Assembly: GCA_025210515.1 (NCBI GenBank)
Contig: JAOARM010000004.1
Coordinates: 33,570-97,569 of the forward strand
From: Vallitalea sp.
Lineage (GTDB): Bacteria > Bacillota > Clostridia > Lachnospirales > Vallitaleaceae
Reading direction: 5' to 3'
DNA: 64,000 bases
In this document: positions 16,725 to 24,953 of the stretch, one piece after another
Layout of the letters: every line of letters starts with the position of its first letter
Numbering within the stretch: the first letter of the stretch is position 1
Notes under the pieces: generated by a model
What the model was told of the DNA's origin: nothing
Database searches by the model: none
The model's input: only the letters and a program-made list of their open reading frames with translations
Position numbers and translations under genes: made by a program

Positions 16725-17795
16725 ATGTCAGTAACTTTAAAAGATATTGCAAAAAAAGCCAATGTATCCATATCAACAGTATCTAGAGTAATAAATAATG
16801 ACACAGCTAAGCCAGCAAGTAAAGATACAGCAGATAAAATATGGGCAATCGTAAAGGAAATGGGATATACTCCAAATCAAAGTGCTAGAAAGTTAATTAA
16901 AGGAGAAGATAATACAAATCCTATCCCGAGTAGTAAAGCAATTGGTTGCATATTTACATCTACAAAAGATACTTATAATGATCCTTTCTACTCCCAGATT
17001 GCAGTAGGAATACAAGAAGTAATATCAAAGAAAGGTTATGTACTAGCCTTTAATTATTCAAGCTATGATACTTCTTTTTCAGCTCTATATAATAACTTAT
17101 CAGCATATCCTGTTGAAGGAATTATAGTTTTAGGTAGATTCGATAACGAAACATTAAAATTTCTCAAAAATAATTTTAATAACATTGTATATGCAGGGGT
17201 AAATTATGTAAATGGTGGTTTTGATGAAGTAATCTGTGATGGATACAAAGGAACAATAGTCGCAATAGAACATTTAATTAAGTTAGGATATAACAAAATT
17301 GGCTTTGTAGGAGAAACACCTATTATAGATGATAACAAAGTAATTAATGAGCATAGGTTTGAGGCGTATAGAGACGTACTAGGAAACTATAATATACCAT
17401 ATACTGAAGATTATATTGTAAGTTCACCTCTAGCTACTAAAGAAGCTTATATTAATATGAAAAATTACTTGCAAAATACAACTAAAGAAAAACTTCCTAG
17501 AGCATTTTTTTGTGCCAATGATGTAACAGCTATTGGAGCAATGAAAGCTATACGAGAAAGTAATTATAAAATACCAGAAGATATTGCAATCATTGGTCTT
17601 GATGATATTGAAATGTCTTCTTTCGTTACACCTTCTCTAACAACTATAAGGATACCCAAAAAAGAACTTGGAAAAATATCCGCAAAAATATTAATTGATA
17701 AAATAGAATCAGATAGAGAAATTCCAATAAGAGTTGATGTTCCTTTTGAATTAAAAGAAAGGGAAAGTTGCTCTATAAATAACAAGAAAGCTTAG
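16725..17795 (+). CDS. LacI-family transcriptional regulator
   Basis: This 356-residue LacI/GalR repressor begins with the canonical headpiece SVTLKDIAKKANVSISTVSRVINND. The sugar-binding domain follows from about residue 65 (AIGCIFTSTKD, then DPFYSQIAVGIQEV) and ends with DDIEMSSFVTPSLTTIRIPKKELG, typical of the family. The ATG at 16725 is preferred over the one at 16716 because AAGGGG is correctly spaced and because family members start this way. Matching operators lie before its own gene and before the LarA operon, so it probably represses both until an inducer from the pathway appears. The inducer is unknown. Confidence 0.95.
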   Translation: MSVTLKDIAKKANVSISTVSRVINNDTAKPASKDTADKIWAIVKEMGYTPNQSARKLIKGEDNTNPIPSSKAIGCIFTSTKDTYNDPFYSQIAVGIQEVISKKGYVLAFNYSSYDTSFSALYNNLSAYPVEGIIVLGRFDNETLKFLKNNFNNIVYAGVNYVNGGFDEVICDGYKGTIVAIEHLIKLGYNKIGFVGETPIIDDNKVINEHRFEAYRDVLGNYNIPYTEDYIVSSPLATKEAYINMKNYLQNTTKEKLPRAFFCANDVTAIGAMKAIRESNYKIPEDIAIIGLDDIEMSSFVTPSLTTIRIPKKELGKISAKILIDKIESDREIPIRVDVPFELKERESCSINNKKA

Positions 17796-17834
17796 TAAAC
17801 TCTGCCCTGCAAAAAAGGGGCATTTTCCACACTA

Positions 17835-17911
17835 TCCAAACCTTTGGAACAAAACTCTTGACTTTTTTGTGTACAAGTGGTAAAGTTAAGTTACACCCAA
17901 GTGTTTTGGGT
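17835..17911 (+). promoter_or_regulatory. Operator and promoter of the LarA-TIM operon
   Basis: TCCAAACCTTTGGA (17835-17848) differs from the operator at 16678 at one central base. TTGACT (17858-17863) and TAAAGT (17881-17886) with a 17-base spacer form the promoter. A further dyad ACCCAA-GTGTT-TTGGGT (17895-17911) lies at or just after the predicted transcription start and may be a second regulator site. The rest of the leader to 17997 is AT-rich and ends in AAAGGAGG. Confidence 0.65.
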
Positions 17912-17997
17912 ATAAACATATTGTTTTTTTGTTCTTTTGTATTCATTTACCTTATAAGGTAATAATTAAAATATAATAATTTAAAGGAGGAAATATA

Positions 17998-19443
17998 ATG
18001 AGAGTACAGTTTGAGTATGGTCAAGGTTATATGGAGGCGAATCTACCTGAGAGTAATACTGATATATTTATTCCAGGAGAAACAGTTCCAGATCCAGCGT
18101 ATATACCAGAAGATAAAATCGAAGAAATAACTAGAGAGTCAATATTAAATCCAACAGGCATAAAGCCAATTTCTGAACAAGTATCAAAAGGTTCAAAAGT
18201 AGTTATTATTTTCCCTGATAGAGTTAAAGGTGGTTTTCAAGAAACTTCACATAGAAAAATATCTATTCCAATTATTATTGAAGAGTGTTTAAAAGCTGGA
18301 GTAGATAAAAAAGATATTAAATTAATATGTAGTAATGGTCTTCATAGAAAAATGACAAAAGAAGATCTAAAAGAAATATTAGGTTGTAAAATATTTAATG
18401 AATATTATTATTCTAATCAAATCGTAAATCATGACAGCGAAGATTACGATAACTTAGTAGATTTAGGTTATAACGAAGCTGGCGACCATGTAATCATGAA
18501 CAAAGAAGTATTTGATGCAGACCTTGCTGTATTAATCGGACATACATTAGGTAATCCTTATGGTGGATATTCAGGTGGATATAAGCATAGTGCAACAGGT
18601 ATCACTCATTGGAAATGTATTGGAGCACATCATGTACCACACGTTATGCATAGAAGTGACTTTACACCAGTTACTAAAACAAGTTTAATGCGTCAAAAAT
18701 TTGATCAAATCAGTCAATACATGGAAGAAAAAATGGGTAAAAAATTCTTTGTATGTGATGCAGTATTAGACACTTGTCAAAGACAAATAGATGTATTCAC
18801 TGGATATGGTGCAGATATTCAACCAATATCATGGGAATCAGCTGATAAAAGAACATTTATACCTTGGGCTGAGAAAAAATACGATGTAGTAGTGTTTGGT
18901 ATGCCTCAAAAATTCCATTATGGTAATGGACATGGAACTAACCCATTATTAATGTTACAAGCTATTTCAGCTAACATTATTAGACATAAACGTATTCTTA
19001 GTGATAATTGCGTTGTAATCGTATCATCTATATGTAATGGATATTTCCATGATGAAGAATTCCCATCTTATAGAGAAGTATACGAATTATATCAAAAAGA
19101 TTATAACTATACATTACCAGATGTAGAGAAGTATGATCAGTACTTATCAACAAATGAAGAATACATTAACAAATATAGATATAACTATGGATATCATCCA
19201 TATCATGCATTTTCAATGATTTCTTGTGGACATATTGCAGAGAAACACACTTCAGCAATATATATCGTTGGTGCATATGAGCCTGGTTTTGCACGTGGTA
19301 TGGGTATGAAAACACGCGCAACATTTGAAGATGCATTAAAAGATGCAAGAAAATATGTTGGAGATACTCCAAACATCTTAGCATTACCAAAAACATTTAA
19401 AACAGCTGGTGTTCATTTAATGATGAATGACGAAACTATTTAA
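17998..19443 (+). CDS. LarA-family nickel-pincer (lactate racemase-like) racemase/epimerase
   Basis: This 481-residue LarA homologue is predicted to racemise or epimerise a 2-hydroxy acid by hydride transfer, using the nickel pincer nucleotide. SNGLHRKMT (His116) matches a catalytic-His region. GHTLGNPYGGYSGGYKHSATG contains His182 and Lys196, the likely site of cofactor attachment, although the His-Lys spacing is wider than in lactate racemase. It is longer than the about 425 residues of Lactobacillus LarA and has an unusual His-rich stretch GAHHVPHVMH. It stands between a LacI regulator and a TIM homologue, and the cofactor genes lie downstream. Context argues for a sugar-acid substrate instead of lactate, so the symbol larA is withheld. 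Confidence 0.85.
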   Translation: MRVQFEYGQGYMEANLPESNTDIFIPGETVPDPAYIPEDKIEEITRESILNPTGIKPISEQVSKGSKVVIIFPDRVKGGFQETSHRKISIPIIIEECLKAGVDKKDIKLICSNGLHRKMTKEDLKEILGCKIFNEYYYSNQIVNHDSEDYDNLVDLGYNEAGDHVIMNKEVFDADLAVLIGHTLGNPYGGYSGGYKHSATGITHWKCIGAHHVPHVMHRSDFTPVTKTSLMRQKFDQISQYMEEKMGKKFFVCDAVLDTCQRQIDVFTGYGADIQPISWESADKRTFIPWAEKKYDVVVFGMPQKFHYGNGHGTNPLLMLQAISANIIRHKRILSDNCVVIVSSICNGYFHDEEFPSYREVYELYQKDYNYTLPDVEKYDQYLSTNEEYINKYRYNYGYHPYHAFSMISCGHIAEKHTSAIYIVGAYEPGFARGMGMKTRATFEDALKDARKYVGDTPNILALPKTFKTAGVHLMMNDETI

Positions 19444-19470
19444 TTAAGTTGTTTTTACAAGGAGGACAAA

Positions 19471-20400
19471 GTGAAAGATATTTTTATTAATTTAAAAAGA
19501 TTTGATGTTCCAAGAAGTAAAGGTGGTATTTGTCCAAAAGATAATCCAAAAGAGTGGATAGAATGGGTTATTGAAGAAAGTATCAATAATAAGTTAGGTG
19601 TATTAGAAGATATTACAGTATCTTATTTATTGCCTGAAAGCTTGCTAATACCAGCTATTGAAAAACTTAATTCTTATTCAGAAGAAGAGACTAAAAATAT
19701 ATCTATTGGATCACAAGGTGTATATCGTGAAGATGTTAATCCAAAAGGTAATTTTGGTGCATTTACAACTAACCTTCCAGCAGCATGTGCAAAAGGTATG
19801 GGAGCATCATGGTCAATTATTGGTCACTCAGAAGAGAGAAAAGATAAGTTAGGAATTATTGAGAGCTATGAGCCAGAATACAACTCACAAGATGATTTAA
19901 GAGTTAGAGCTCAAAAAGCAGTTAATACATTAATCAATAAAGAAGTTAAATGTGCTCTAGAGCAAAATATTAACGTATTACTTTGTGTAGGTGAAACATC
20001 AGAAGAACGTGGAGAAGGAACTTTTGAAGAACAAAAGCCTAGAATAAAACAGGTTCTTAAATCACAATTAGAATTATGCTTAGATAATAATGTTGATAAT
20101 TTAGAAGATAACAAAATTGTTATTGGATATGAGCCTATCTGGGCGATAGGTCCAGGAAAGACACCTCCTGGAAAAGATTATATTGCATTTGTTTCATCAT
20201 ATATTAAAGAAGTCGTTAAAGATAAATATGGTTTTGATATTCCAGTAGTTTATGGTGGCGGCTTAAAAGAAGAAAATGCTGAAATGATTGCAAGTATAGA
20301 TACTATTGATGGTGGTCTTGTTGCATTAACAAAATTCGTTCAACCTATTGCTTTTGAACCAGAGGGGTTGAAAAATATTATAATGAAGTATACAATATAA
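19471..20400 (+). CDS. Triose-phosphate isomerase-family protein
   Basis: This 309-residue protein has the TIM catalytic motifs: IGHSEER (catalytic His, about residue 117) and IGYEPIWAIGPGKTPP (catalytic Glu, about residue 222). VVYGGGLKEENAEMI matches the phosphate-binding GGS region in altered form. The N-terminal NLKRFDVPR replaces the usual NWKMN, keeping the Lys. It is about 55 residues longer than housekeeping TIM, with an insert near residues 130-150. It is therefore a paralogue, possibly for a different triose or a modified aldose/ketose phosphate. The GTG start is 6 bases after AGGAGG, 27 bases behind the LarA-like gene. Confidence 0.88.
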   Translation: MKDIFINLKRFDVPRSKGGICPKDNPKEWIEWVIEESINNKLGVLEDITVSYLLPESLLIPAIEKLNSYSEEETKNISIGSQGVYREDVNPKGNFGAFTTNLPAACAKGMGASWSIIGHSEERKDKLGIIESYEPEYNSQDDLRVRAQKAVNTLINKEVKCALEQNINVLLCVGETSEERGEGTFEEQKPRIKQVLKSQLELCLDNNVDNLEDNKIVIGYEPIWAIGPGKTPPGKDYIAFVSSYIKEVVKDKYGFDIPVVYGGGLKEENAEMIASIDTIDGGLVALTKFVQPIAFEPEGLKNIIMKYTI

Positions 20401-20442
20401 TAAGAAATTAATTAAAACTAGAGCGAACTCTAGATATAAGAA

Positions 20443-20486
20443 TACGCCAAGAAGGCTAACAAGCTTTTTTGGCGTATAATTTTTTA
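20443..20486 (+). terminator. Intrinsic terminator after the TIM-like gene
   Basis: TACGCCAA (20443-20450) pairs with TTGGCGTA (20469-20476), followed by a T-run. Just before it, CTAGAG-CGAA-CTCTAG (20418-20433) forms a compact tetraloop hairpin. Together they separate the LarA operon from the cofactor operon. Confidence 0.8.
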
Positions 20487-20519
20487 TTTTTTCTTATTAA
20501 GTTGAAGGAATAGAAACAT

Positions 20520-20692
20520 AGGAAGTTTCCGCTCCGAACAATATAGGGTAATATTCCGTCAGCAAATTAAACGTCCATGTTTAAAGCGCTGACCTCGCAG
20601 TCCGTGGCTCGTGCTCCATATTACCCTATATTATTCTACGCTGGGCTTGTGGAAATACTCGTTACACTATATTTGGTATTTTATGAGTATTT
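20520..20692. repeat. Structured multi-hairpin intergenic element
   Basis: AATATAGGGTAATAT (20540-20554) is exactly complementary to ATATTACCCTATATT (20618-20632). Nested inside, GTCAGC..TTAAAC-GTCCAT-GTTTAA..GCTGAC (about 20558-20593) forms a second stem, followed by a GC-rich CAGTCCGTGGCTCGTGCTCC stretch. AAATACTC (20653-20660) pairs with GAGTATTT (20685-20692). The inner TTAAACGT..GTTTAAAG then TGGCT layout is shared with the core of the element at 2061. It could be a small structured RNA or a MITE-like insertion. No ORF. It fills the 360-base gap before larE. Confidence 0.6.
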
Positions 20693-20760
20693 CTTAATCA
20701 AGAAAATAAGACATTATAGAGATTATATAGACTAAAATGATATTGACAGGAGTGTTTAAA

Positions 20761-21585
20761 ATGGAATTAAATCAAAAATATGAAAACTTGAAGAATTTAA
20801 TAAGTGATTTAGGAAGCGTCGCTATAGCTTTTTCTGGTGGTGTTGATAGTACATTTTTGGCTAAAGTATGTGAAGATGTATTGGGTGATAAAGCTATTGT
20901 AGTAACTGCAACTTCTTCAACATATCCACAAAGAGAATTTAAAGAATCCAAACAATTAGCAACTGATATTGGAATTAAGCAGATTGTTATTGAATCAGAA
21001 GAAACAGAAATTGAAGGATTCTCCAGTAACCCTCCTAATAGATGCTATTATTGTAAACATGAACTTTTCTCTAAAGTGAAAAAAGTAGCAGATGAAAATA
21101 ATGTAAAATACATTTTAGATGGTTCTAATTACGATGATATAGGAGATTTTAGACCGGGAATGCACGCTGCAAAAGAGCTAGGTGTTATAAGTCCTCTAAA
21201 ACAAGTTGAATTAACGAAAGATGATATAAGAGTGTTATCCAAAAAACTAGGATTACCAACTTGGGAAAAACCTGCTTTTGCTTGTTTATCTTCAAGATTT
21301 CCATATGGAGAAGAGATAACTCCAAAGAAACTTAGTATGGTAGATAAAGCAGAGGAATATTTAAGAGGTTTAGGATTTAATCAATTTAGAGTAAGACATC
21401 ATGGAAAAATCGCTAGAATAGAAATAGAAGTATCTGAAATGCATAAGTTTTTAGAATTGGACTTTGGTATGGTATCAAAAGAATTAAAGAAAATAGGATT
21501 TATATATGTAACTCTAGATTTAACTGGATATAGAACTGGAAGTATGAATGAAGTTTTAAGTGAAGAGCAAAAGAAATTAAATTAA
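20761..21585 (+). CDS. larE: LarE, ATP-dependent sulfur transferase for the nickel pincer cofactor
   Basis: This 274-residue PP-loop enzyme has SGGVDSTFLAKV (motif at residues 25-30) that binds ATP and activates the pyridinium carboxylates before sulfur insertion. RCYYCK gives Cys95 and Cys98, and ACLSSRFPYG gives Cys175. Some LarE proteins have a single sacrificial Cys at the third position, while others have three Cys thought to hold a [4Fe-4S] cluster; this one has the three-Cys pattern. The ATG at 20761 is preferred (CAGGAG upstream) over the ATG at 20737. First gene of the cofactor and nickel operon. Confidence 0.93.
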   Translation: MELNQKYENLKNLISDLGSVAIAFSGGVDSTFLAKVCEDVLGDKAIVVTATSSTYPQREFKESKQLATDIGIKQIVIESEETEIEGFSSNPPNRCYYCKHELFSKVKKVADENNVKYILDGSNYDDIGDFRPGMHAAKELGVISPLKQVELTKDDIRVLSKKLGLPTWEKPAFACLSSRFPYGEEITPKKLSMVDKAEEYLRGLGFNQFRVRHHGKIARIEIEVSEMHKFLELDFGMVSKELKKIGFIYVTLDLTGYRTGSMNEVLSEEQKKLN

Positions 21586-21629
21586 TTTAATTTAAATAAA
21601 AAATATAATGAAGAAGGGTGTATTTACAA

Positions 21630-22427
21630 ATGAAAAAAATTAATGTATTAATAATTGTATTATGTTTAGTGTTTGCAGGATGTTCTAAAGTAAGTGTTTC
21701 AAATGACAATGATAGTAATGGAACACTAAAATATGTAGCAAATGGTGAAGATTTTATTAGAGAAGGTTTTGTAACAAAAGATGGTTGGTCTCTTGAGTTT
21801 GAGCATGTTTTTATTACTCTTTCTGATGTTAAAGCTTATCAAACAAATCCACCATATGATAGTAAAAAAGGTGATATAAGTGATTATGAAGTAGTTAATG
21901 CGTTAAAAGAAGATAGTTATACAGTTGATTTAGCAGCTGGAGATGAAGATGCAGAACCTATTTTATTAGATAAAGTAAAAGTTCAAGAAGGATTTTATAA
22001 TGCTGTGTCATGGGAAGTGCGCAAAGATAAAGATGGAAATAGTTTAACTATAGAAGGAACTGCTACTAAAGATGATAAATCTATTCCTTTCTATATTGCT
22101 TTTGATCAACAGTTTAAATTTGTTGGTGGAGAATATATAGGTGATGAAAGAAAAGGTATAGTTGAAAAAGACGAAGAAAGTGAAATTGAAATGACATTTC
22201 ATTTTGACCACCTTTTTGGAGATGGAAGCTTACCAGAGGATGATGAGCTAAATACTACTGCTATAGGATTTACTCCTTTTTATAATGAAAATGAAGATAA
22301 TATACATATTGAAGTAAAAGATTTAGCAAATGTTTTTTCAGATGAAGAGCTAAAACATATTGATGAAATTTTATCTACATTAGGTCATGTAGGAGAAGGA
22401 CATTGTCATAGTGAAATGATTGATTAA
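21630..22427 (+). CDS. Unrecognised lipoprotein in the lar operon
   Basis: This 265-residue protein starts with a lipoprotein signal peptide whose lipobox FAGC gives the lipidated Cys near residue 17. The mature part is acidic with predicted beta strands. It ends in GHVGEGHCHSEMID, a short His/Cys tail that could bind a metal ion. I do not recognise the family. It lies between larE and the NikL-like gene, so a surface nickel-binding or nickel-delivery role is a reasonable inference. The ATG at 21630 gives a normal signal peptide; a GTG at 21618 would add four residues. Confidence 0.7.
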   Translation: MKKINVLIIVLCLVFAGCSKVSVSNDNDSNGTLKYVANGEDFIREGFVTKDGWSLEFEHVFITLSDVKAYQTNPPYDSKKGDISDYEVVNALKEDSYTVDLAAGDEDAEPILLDKVKVQEGFYNAVSWEVRKDKDGNSLTIEGTATKDDKSIPFYIAFDQQFKFVGGEYIGDERKGIVEKDEESEIEMTFHFDHLFGDGSLPEDDELNTTAIGFTPFYNENEDNIHIEVKDLANVFSDEELKHIDEILSTLGHVGEGHCHSEMID

Positions 22428-22456
22428 TAAAAGAGTGTAAGATAAGAGGGATAGAT

Positions 22457-22882
22457 ATGTATAGAAAAATATTAATAATAGCAACTTTGTTGTTAACTGT
22501 ATGTAATGTTAATGTGTTTGCTCATGGAGCATCAATAGAATGTGAAAAAAAAGAAAGTTATTATATAAAAGCTGTCTATGATGGTGGAGAGCCTATGTCT
22601 TTAGCACAAATTAAAATATATTCTCCAGATAATAAGAAAGAACCTTATGAAGTGGGTCAGTGTAATGAAAATGGAGAATATAATTTTACAATTGACAAAA
22701 ATATTAAAGGAATATGGACAGTTCAAGCTAGACTTGCAGGTCATGGAACATCTCTAAATATTGAAGTAGATGAAAATAGCAAAGTAACAAAAACAAAGCT
22801 TAGTACAGGACAAATGGTTCTAATGGCAGCATGTGTATTATGGGGATTATTTGGAACTTATAAATATTATTCAAGGAGGTAG
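22457..22882 (+). CDS. NikL-like exported accessory protein of a nickel ECF transporter
   Basis: This 141-residue protein has a signal peptide (residues 1-22), after which the mature chain begins at or near HGASIEC. A small beta-sandwich domain follows, of the kind seen in carboxypeptidase regulatory-like domains (GEPMSLAQIKIYSPDNK, then ENGEYNFTIDKN). A C-terminal membrane helix spans about residues 117-135. This signal-beta domain-membrane anchor layout and the position directly before the LarM-like gene resemble NikL/CbiN-type extra components of nickel transporters. An exposed N-terminal His could take part in Ni binding. Assigned by context and layout, with moderate certainty. Confidence 0.65.
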   Translation: MYRKILIIATLLLTVCNVNVFAHGASIECEKKESYYIKAVYDGGEPMSLAQIKIYSPDNKKEPYEVGQCNENGEYNFTIDKNIKGIWTVQARLAGHGTSLNIEVDENSKVTKTKLSTGQMVLMAACVLWGLFGTYKYYSRR

Positions 22883-22887
22883 TATAG

Positions 22888-23535
22888 ATGCATATATCTG
22901 ATGGTATTTTACCTATATCAATATCTATAGCAGGCTATGTAGCAGCTTCATCTATAACATATTATAATATTAAGAAGATTAATAAGATGGATGAACCAGA
23001 AAAAGAAATACCAAAGGTTTCTATACTAACAGCTTGTTTTTTTATATCTTCTACTATTCATATTCCAATTCCACCTACTAGTATTCATATGCTTCTTATT
23101 GGAATTATGGGTATATTGTTAGGCAATTTTTCTTTTTTGGCAGTTATTATTGGTTTGTTTTTTCAAGCAGTTATTTTTGGACATGGAGGTATTGTGTCTT
23201 TAGGTATTAACAGCGTTATATTTGGTTTTCCTGCATTATGCTGTTCTTATCTATATAAAGTATTAAAGCCTTATATTATTAATAAAGTGCGTTGTGGAAC
23301 TATAGGGTTTTTAATAGGATTATTGGGTGTTTTAATTTCAACGCTTATGTTTGTTGGTATTATGATAATGTTTATTCCTAGCGACATTAATGTAGTCGCA
23401 GAGAAATATGCTATTATTATGTTGGCTGCAGGACATATTCCATTAGCTATTATGGAAGGAATTATAACAGGTGGAATATTAATATACATAATGAAAGTTA
23501 ACAAAAAATTGTTAGGGCTGAATAGTAATGAATAA
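22888..23535 (+). CDS. larM: ECF nickel transporter substrate-binding membrane protein (CbiM/NikM/LarM family)
   Basis: This 215-residue S component has six to seven hydrophobic segments. It begins with MHISDGILP, the family hallmark: the N-terminus with His2 takes part in Ni or Co coordination in characterised CbiM/NikM proteins. STIHIPIPPTSIHMLLIG and GHGGIVSLGINSVIFGFP are also family motifs. Co and Ni variants look alike, but the lar genes around it argue for nickel. It overlaps the next gene by 8 bases and follows AAGGAGG. Confidence 0.88.
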   Translation: MHISDGILPISISIAGYVAASSITYYNIKKINKMDEPEKEIPKVSILTACFFISSTIHIPIPPTSIHMLLIGIMGILLGNFSFLAVIIGLFFQAVIFGHGGIVSLGINSVIFGFPALCCSYLYKVLKPYIINKVRCGTIGFLIGLLGVLISTLMFVGIMIMFIPSDINVVAEKYAIIMLAAGHIPLAIMEGIITGGILIYIMKVNKKLLGLNSNE

Positions 23536-24199
23536 TTTATATCATTATAGGAACAAGAATTCAATATTATATACAATGAACGCGAAAAATAAAATAATAT
23601 TTTTCTTAGTAGCTATTATATTATTTTCTGCTATTAAAAGTTATTATAGTATGATACTAATGGTTATATTGACATTAGTATTATCTATAATGGCAAAAAT
23701 ATCATTAATTTCATTATTAAAATCTATTAAATCTGGAGCTAAACTCGTGTTATTTACTTCCATGTTTATTTTGATATTCTCTAAAGGCACACCTCTTTTT
23801 CAAATAGAACAATTAATTATAACAGTAGAAGGACTAAGTAGATTCATAATTATTAATATGAGGTTTATATGCATATTTACACTTGTATTTATTTTGTTTT
23901 CTACAACCCCAATTTTGGTTGTTTTAGAGACGCTTAGATTAATGAAAATACCTGATATTATAGTGGATATTATTTTCTTTTCGTACAGATATATATATGA
24001 GATTGATAAAGATATGCAATTAATGAGACAAGCTATGTTTACGAGAGGATATAATCCACGTAAATGGAAATCTATAATAGAGATTACATATTTATTTGGT
24101 AATTTATTGGTGCGTAGCTTTGAACAGTCTACAAGGATATATAACTCTATGATTTTAAGAGGATATGGTTTGAAAAATAAAGTAGGAGATGAGAATTAG
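23528..24199 (+). CDS. larQ: ECF transporter transmembrane (T) component (CbiQ/LarQ family)
   Basis: This 223-residue membrane protein has about five to six hydrophobic segments and couples the ATPase to the S component. Basic sequence MRQAMFTRGYNPRKW and the later MILRGYG match the two short Ala/Arg-Gly motifs by which T components contact the ATPase. It overlaps the larM-like gene by 8 bases, so translation is probably coupled. The ATG at 23528 is used; a later ATG at 23576 would shorten the N-terminus by 16 residues. Confidence 0.88.
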   Translation: MNNLYHYRNKNSILYTMNAKNKIIFFLVAIILFSAIKSYYSMILMVILTLVLSIMAKISLISLLKSIKSGAKLVLFTSMFILIFSKGTPLFQIEQLIITVEGLSRFIIINMRFICIFTLVFILFSTTPILVVLETLRLMKIPDIIVDIIFFSYRYIYEIDKDMQLMRQAMFTRGYNPRKWKSIIEITYLFGNLLVRSFEQSTRIYNSMILRGYGLKNKVGDEN

Positions 24200-24200
24200 A

Positions 24201-24932
24201 ATGAATCAAACAATTTTAAATACATGTAATGTAGAATATGGCTATAATAATCATAATCTAATTCTTAAAAATATAAATATTTCAATACAAAAAGGTGAAA
24301 TAATAGGTATTATCGGTCCTAATGGTGCGGGTAAAACCACTTTATTTAAACTTTTAGCAGGTATTGAAAAACCAAATCAAGGGAAAATATATATATATGA
24401 TCGTGAAGTTAAAAAAGGAAAGTTCAATCCAAATGTGGGGATAGTGTTTCAAGAAACAAGAGATCAGTTGTTTTGTCCAACTGTTTTTGATGACGTTGCA
24501 TTCGGTCCAAAGCATATGGGTCTAGAGAAAGATTTAGTTGAATCTCGTACAGAAGAAGCGTTAAATAGATTAAACATCGGCTATTTAACGGATCATGCAC
24601 CTCATCATTTATCTGGTGGTGAAAGAAGATTAGTATCTATTGCCGGGATTTTAGCCATGAAGTCTAAGATTATTATTTATGATGAACCTACGTCTAATTT
24701 GGATATGAGATATAGAAGAATTTTAATAGATTTTATTAAACAATCAGAAGCAGAAGGAAGTATAATAGCTTCTCATGACTTAGAATTTGTATTAGAAGTA
24801 TGTGATAGAGTTATTATATTAGATAAAGGACAGATTATGGCAGATGGAAATGCTAGAGAAATACTATCTAATGAAGAGTTATTATATAAACATGGATTGG
24901 AAAAACCCTATTCCTTGATTAATAACAACTAG
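24201..24932 (+). CDS. larO: ECF transporter ATP-binding (A) component (CbiO/LarO family)
   Basis: This 243-residue ABC ATPase powers nickel uptake. Walker A is GPNGAGKTTLFK, the Q-loop is FQETRDQLF, the signature is LSGGERR, Walker B is IIIYDEPTSNLD, and the H-loop His is in ASHDLEFV. FGPKHMGL is typical of CbiO-type ATPases. The ATG at 24201 lies directly after the larQ stop; an ATG at 24189 has its ribosome-binding site too close. Confidence 0.9.
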   Translation: MNQTILNTCNVEYGYNNHNLILKNINISIQKGEIIGIIGPNGAGKTTLFKLLAGIEKPNQGKIYIYDREVKKGKFNPNVGIVFQETRDQLFCPTVFDDVAFGPKHMGLEKDLVESRTEEALNRLNIGYLTDHAPHHLSGGERRLVSIAGILAMKSKIIIYDEPTSNLDMRYRRILIDFIKQSEAEGSIIASHDLEFVLEVCDRVIILDKGQIMADGNAREILSNEELLYKHGLEKPYSLINNN

Positions 24933-24953
24933 AATATTAATAGGAGGATAATG

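Noticed and set aside
17998..19443. Calling this gene a lactate racemase (larA) outright
   Set aside because: Spacing of catalytic residues, greater length and sugar-pathway neighbours make another hydroxy acid substrate more likely.
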